Below are positions 5,439-6,133 of a DNA stretch of 6,133 bases, in pieces; position 1 is the first letter of the stretch, and every line of letters begins with the position of its first letter. This DNA is from an uncultured Prevotellaceae bacterium (GTDB lineage Bacteria; Bacteroidota; Bacteroidia; Bacteroidales; Bacteroidaceae): contig CALCEL010000087.1 in the NCBI GenBank assembly GCA_937900485.1, positions 1-6,133 of the forward strand. The letters run 5' to 3'. The position numbers and the translations under genes were made by a program. The notes beneath the pieces are model-generated. The model was not told the DNA's origin. It saw only the letters and a list, made by a program, of their open reading frames with translations, and did no database searches.

Positions 5439-5471
5439 TATACGATAGAATTGCGTATCATGTGTCGTATA
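5439..5471. repeat. Inverted repeats between the HTH gene and the McrB-like gene, possible operator
   Basis: TATACGA (5439-5445) and TCGTATA (5465-5471) are perfect 7-bp inverted repeats. A third related word, GCGTATC (5453-5459), lies between them; its CGTAT also pairs with ATACG at 5440-5444. Three copies of an ATACG-type word within 33 bp, just after the HTH stop codon, look like a multi-site operator. There is no T-run after it, so it is not a standard terminator. No good TAnnTTTG box was found between here and 5580, so the ATPase gene probably depends on the HTH promoter or on a non-consensus one. Confidence 0.45.
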
Positions 5472-5580
5472 TAATCGGCTCATGGATGAAAGTTTTGCTA
5501 TTTGTAAGAAAGAAGGAGTCAATATATATGAGATAGGTCTTATATAACTACAGAAGTGTCTTTATTAAAAATGTGTTACA

Positions 5581-6133
5581 ATGGCTAAGAAGAAATACGA
5601 AATGGATAGAAACAAGCAAAAGGAATTATATATTGAGTTCCTAAAGAAATGCACACGCAATCCGAATAGTGCAAACAACTATAGTGATTTCAAACGCATT
5701 AACGAATGTTTGAAATTGTTGTTTCCCGATAAAGAGGATATCTCGATATTGGATTTTGATGATGCAGAAGAATTCAACACCATTGTAGAACGATTAGAAA
5801 CTCTGCCCAAGTATATCGAATATAACGATAGGGGTAAGAACCAATATTCCAATGCTGTAGCGTTCTACCTATGTTTTCTCAATGCAAAAAAGCTGTTTGT
5901 TGACACGCAAATAACGCCCAATGATGGAATCGAGAGCACTAAAGTATCCCTCCAGCAAATCTACTATGGTGCGCCTGGCACAGGAAAGTCTCATACTATC
6001 AATGAGAAGACTGAGGGTGAAAGCGTAATCCGTACCACTTTCCACCCCGATAGTGACTATTCGACCTTTGTTGGTGCGTACAAACCAACAATGGGCTTAC
6101 TTCCTATATGTGACGAGTTAGGACAACCAATGA
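5581..6133 (+). CDS. McrB-like AAA+ ATPase/GTPase of a type IV restriction module (5' part only)
   Basis: The frame opens at ATG 5581 and is still open at the window edge after 184 codons. Residues about 12-105 form a charged helical domain (blocks NSANNYSDFKRINECL, and NQYSNAVAFYLCFL near 87-100) resembling the SAM-like N-terminal domain of tyrosine recombinases, a module seen fused to various restriction proteins. The P-loop domain follows: QQIYYGAPGTGKS with Walker A GAPGTGKS at 130-137, then RTTFHPDSDYSTFVGAYKP (about 152-170), a signature of McrB-family AAA+ motors. Known McrB proteins hydrolyse GTP and, with the McrC nuclease, cut modified DNA; the nucleotide used here cannot be read because Walker B, sensor and the McrB consensus lie beyond the window. 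It follows the HTH gene by 150 nt on the same strand, and mcrC would be expected next. I see no frameshift. Codon use is AT-rich. Confidence 0.82.
   Translation, partial: MAKKKYEMDRNKQKELYIEFLKKCTRNPNSANNYSDFKRINECLKLLFPDKEDISILDFDDAEEFNTIVERLETLPKYIEYNDRGKNQYSNAVAFYLCFLNAKKLFVDTQITPNDGIESTKVSLQQIYYGAPGTGKSHTINEKTEGESVIRTTFHPDSDYSTFVGAYKPTMGLLPICDELGQPM

Noticed and set aside
5482..5547. 21-codon ORF between the HTH gene and the ATPase gene
   Set aside because: It is very short, has no start context and no recognisable sequence; nothing beyond an open frame supports it.
5511..5547. Purine-rich AAGGAG followed by ATG at about 5528
   Set aside because: The ATG is followed within two codons by TAG, and Shine-Dalgarno sites are weak predictors in Bacteroidota.
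1..6133. CRISPR array or long direct repeats
   Set aside because: No regularly spaced repeat of 20 or more bases was seen; only short palindromes and 7-12 bp repeats occur.

Overview
The window most likely comes from the chromosome of a Bacteroidota member, probably Bacteroidales and Prevotella/Bacteroides-like. Six promoter candidates fit the Bacteroidota pattern (TAnnTTTG near -7, in five of them with a TTG/TTTG box 19-21 nt upstream). Shine-Dalgarno sites are not conspicuous, the tRNA gene does not encode CCA, and the housekeeping proteins read like Bacteroidales orthologues. I ran no database search, so family names rest on recognised motifs.

Left two-thirds (about 1-4200), housekeeping genes on the minus strand. 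In transcription order these are tilS (tRNA-Ile lysidine synthase), a DUF5063-type protein, a DEDDy 3'-5' exonuclease of the RNase D type, and an RlmI-type rRNA methyltransferase whose start lies 4 nt after the exonuclease stop. A hairpin terminator closes the run at 97-131. Just beyond it is a promoter for a gene or RNA off the left edge. The theme is tRNA/rRNA modification and RNA processing.

Middle (4172-4421). tilS and a plus-strand tRNA-Cys(GCA) gene diverge from back-to-back promoters. The tilS promoter has a perfect 8-bp inverted repeat between its -33 and -7 boxes. A strong intrinsic terminator follows the tRNA.

Right third (about 4425-6133), accessory DNA downstream of the tRNA gene. 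First comes a truncated ISAon1-type transposase N-terminal ORF with its own promoter and no catalytic partner. Next is an AT-rich spacer holding an unrecognised protein-like fragment and several palindromes. Then comes a small Xre/Cro-type HTH regulator with a good promoter, a 150-nt gap carrying inverted repeats, and the 5' part of an McrB-like AAA+ ATPase that runs off the window. The HTH + McrB pair looks like the start of a regulated McrBC-type (type IV) restriction module next to a tRNA gene. Its remaining components, an McrC nuclease being the expected one, would lie past position 6133.

The most interesting part is this defence module: its possible operator, the integrase-like N-terminal region of the ATPase, and the mosaic junction between tRNA-Cys and the module.
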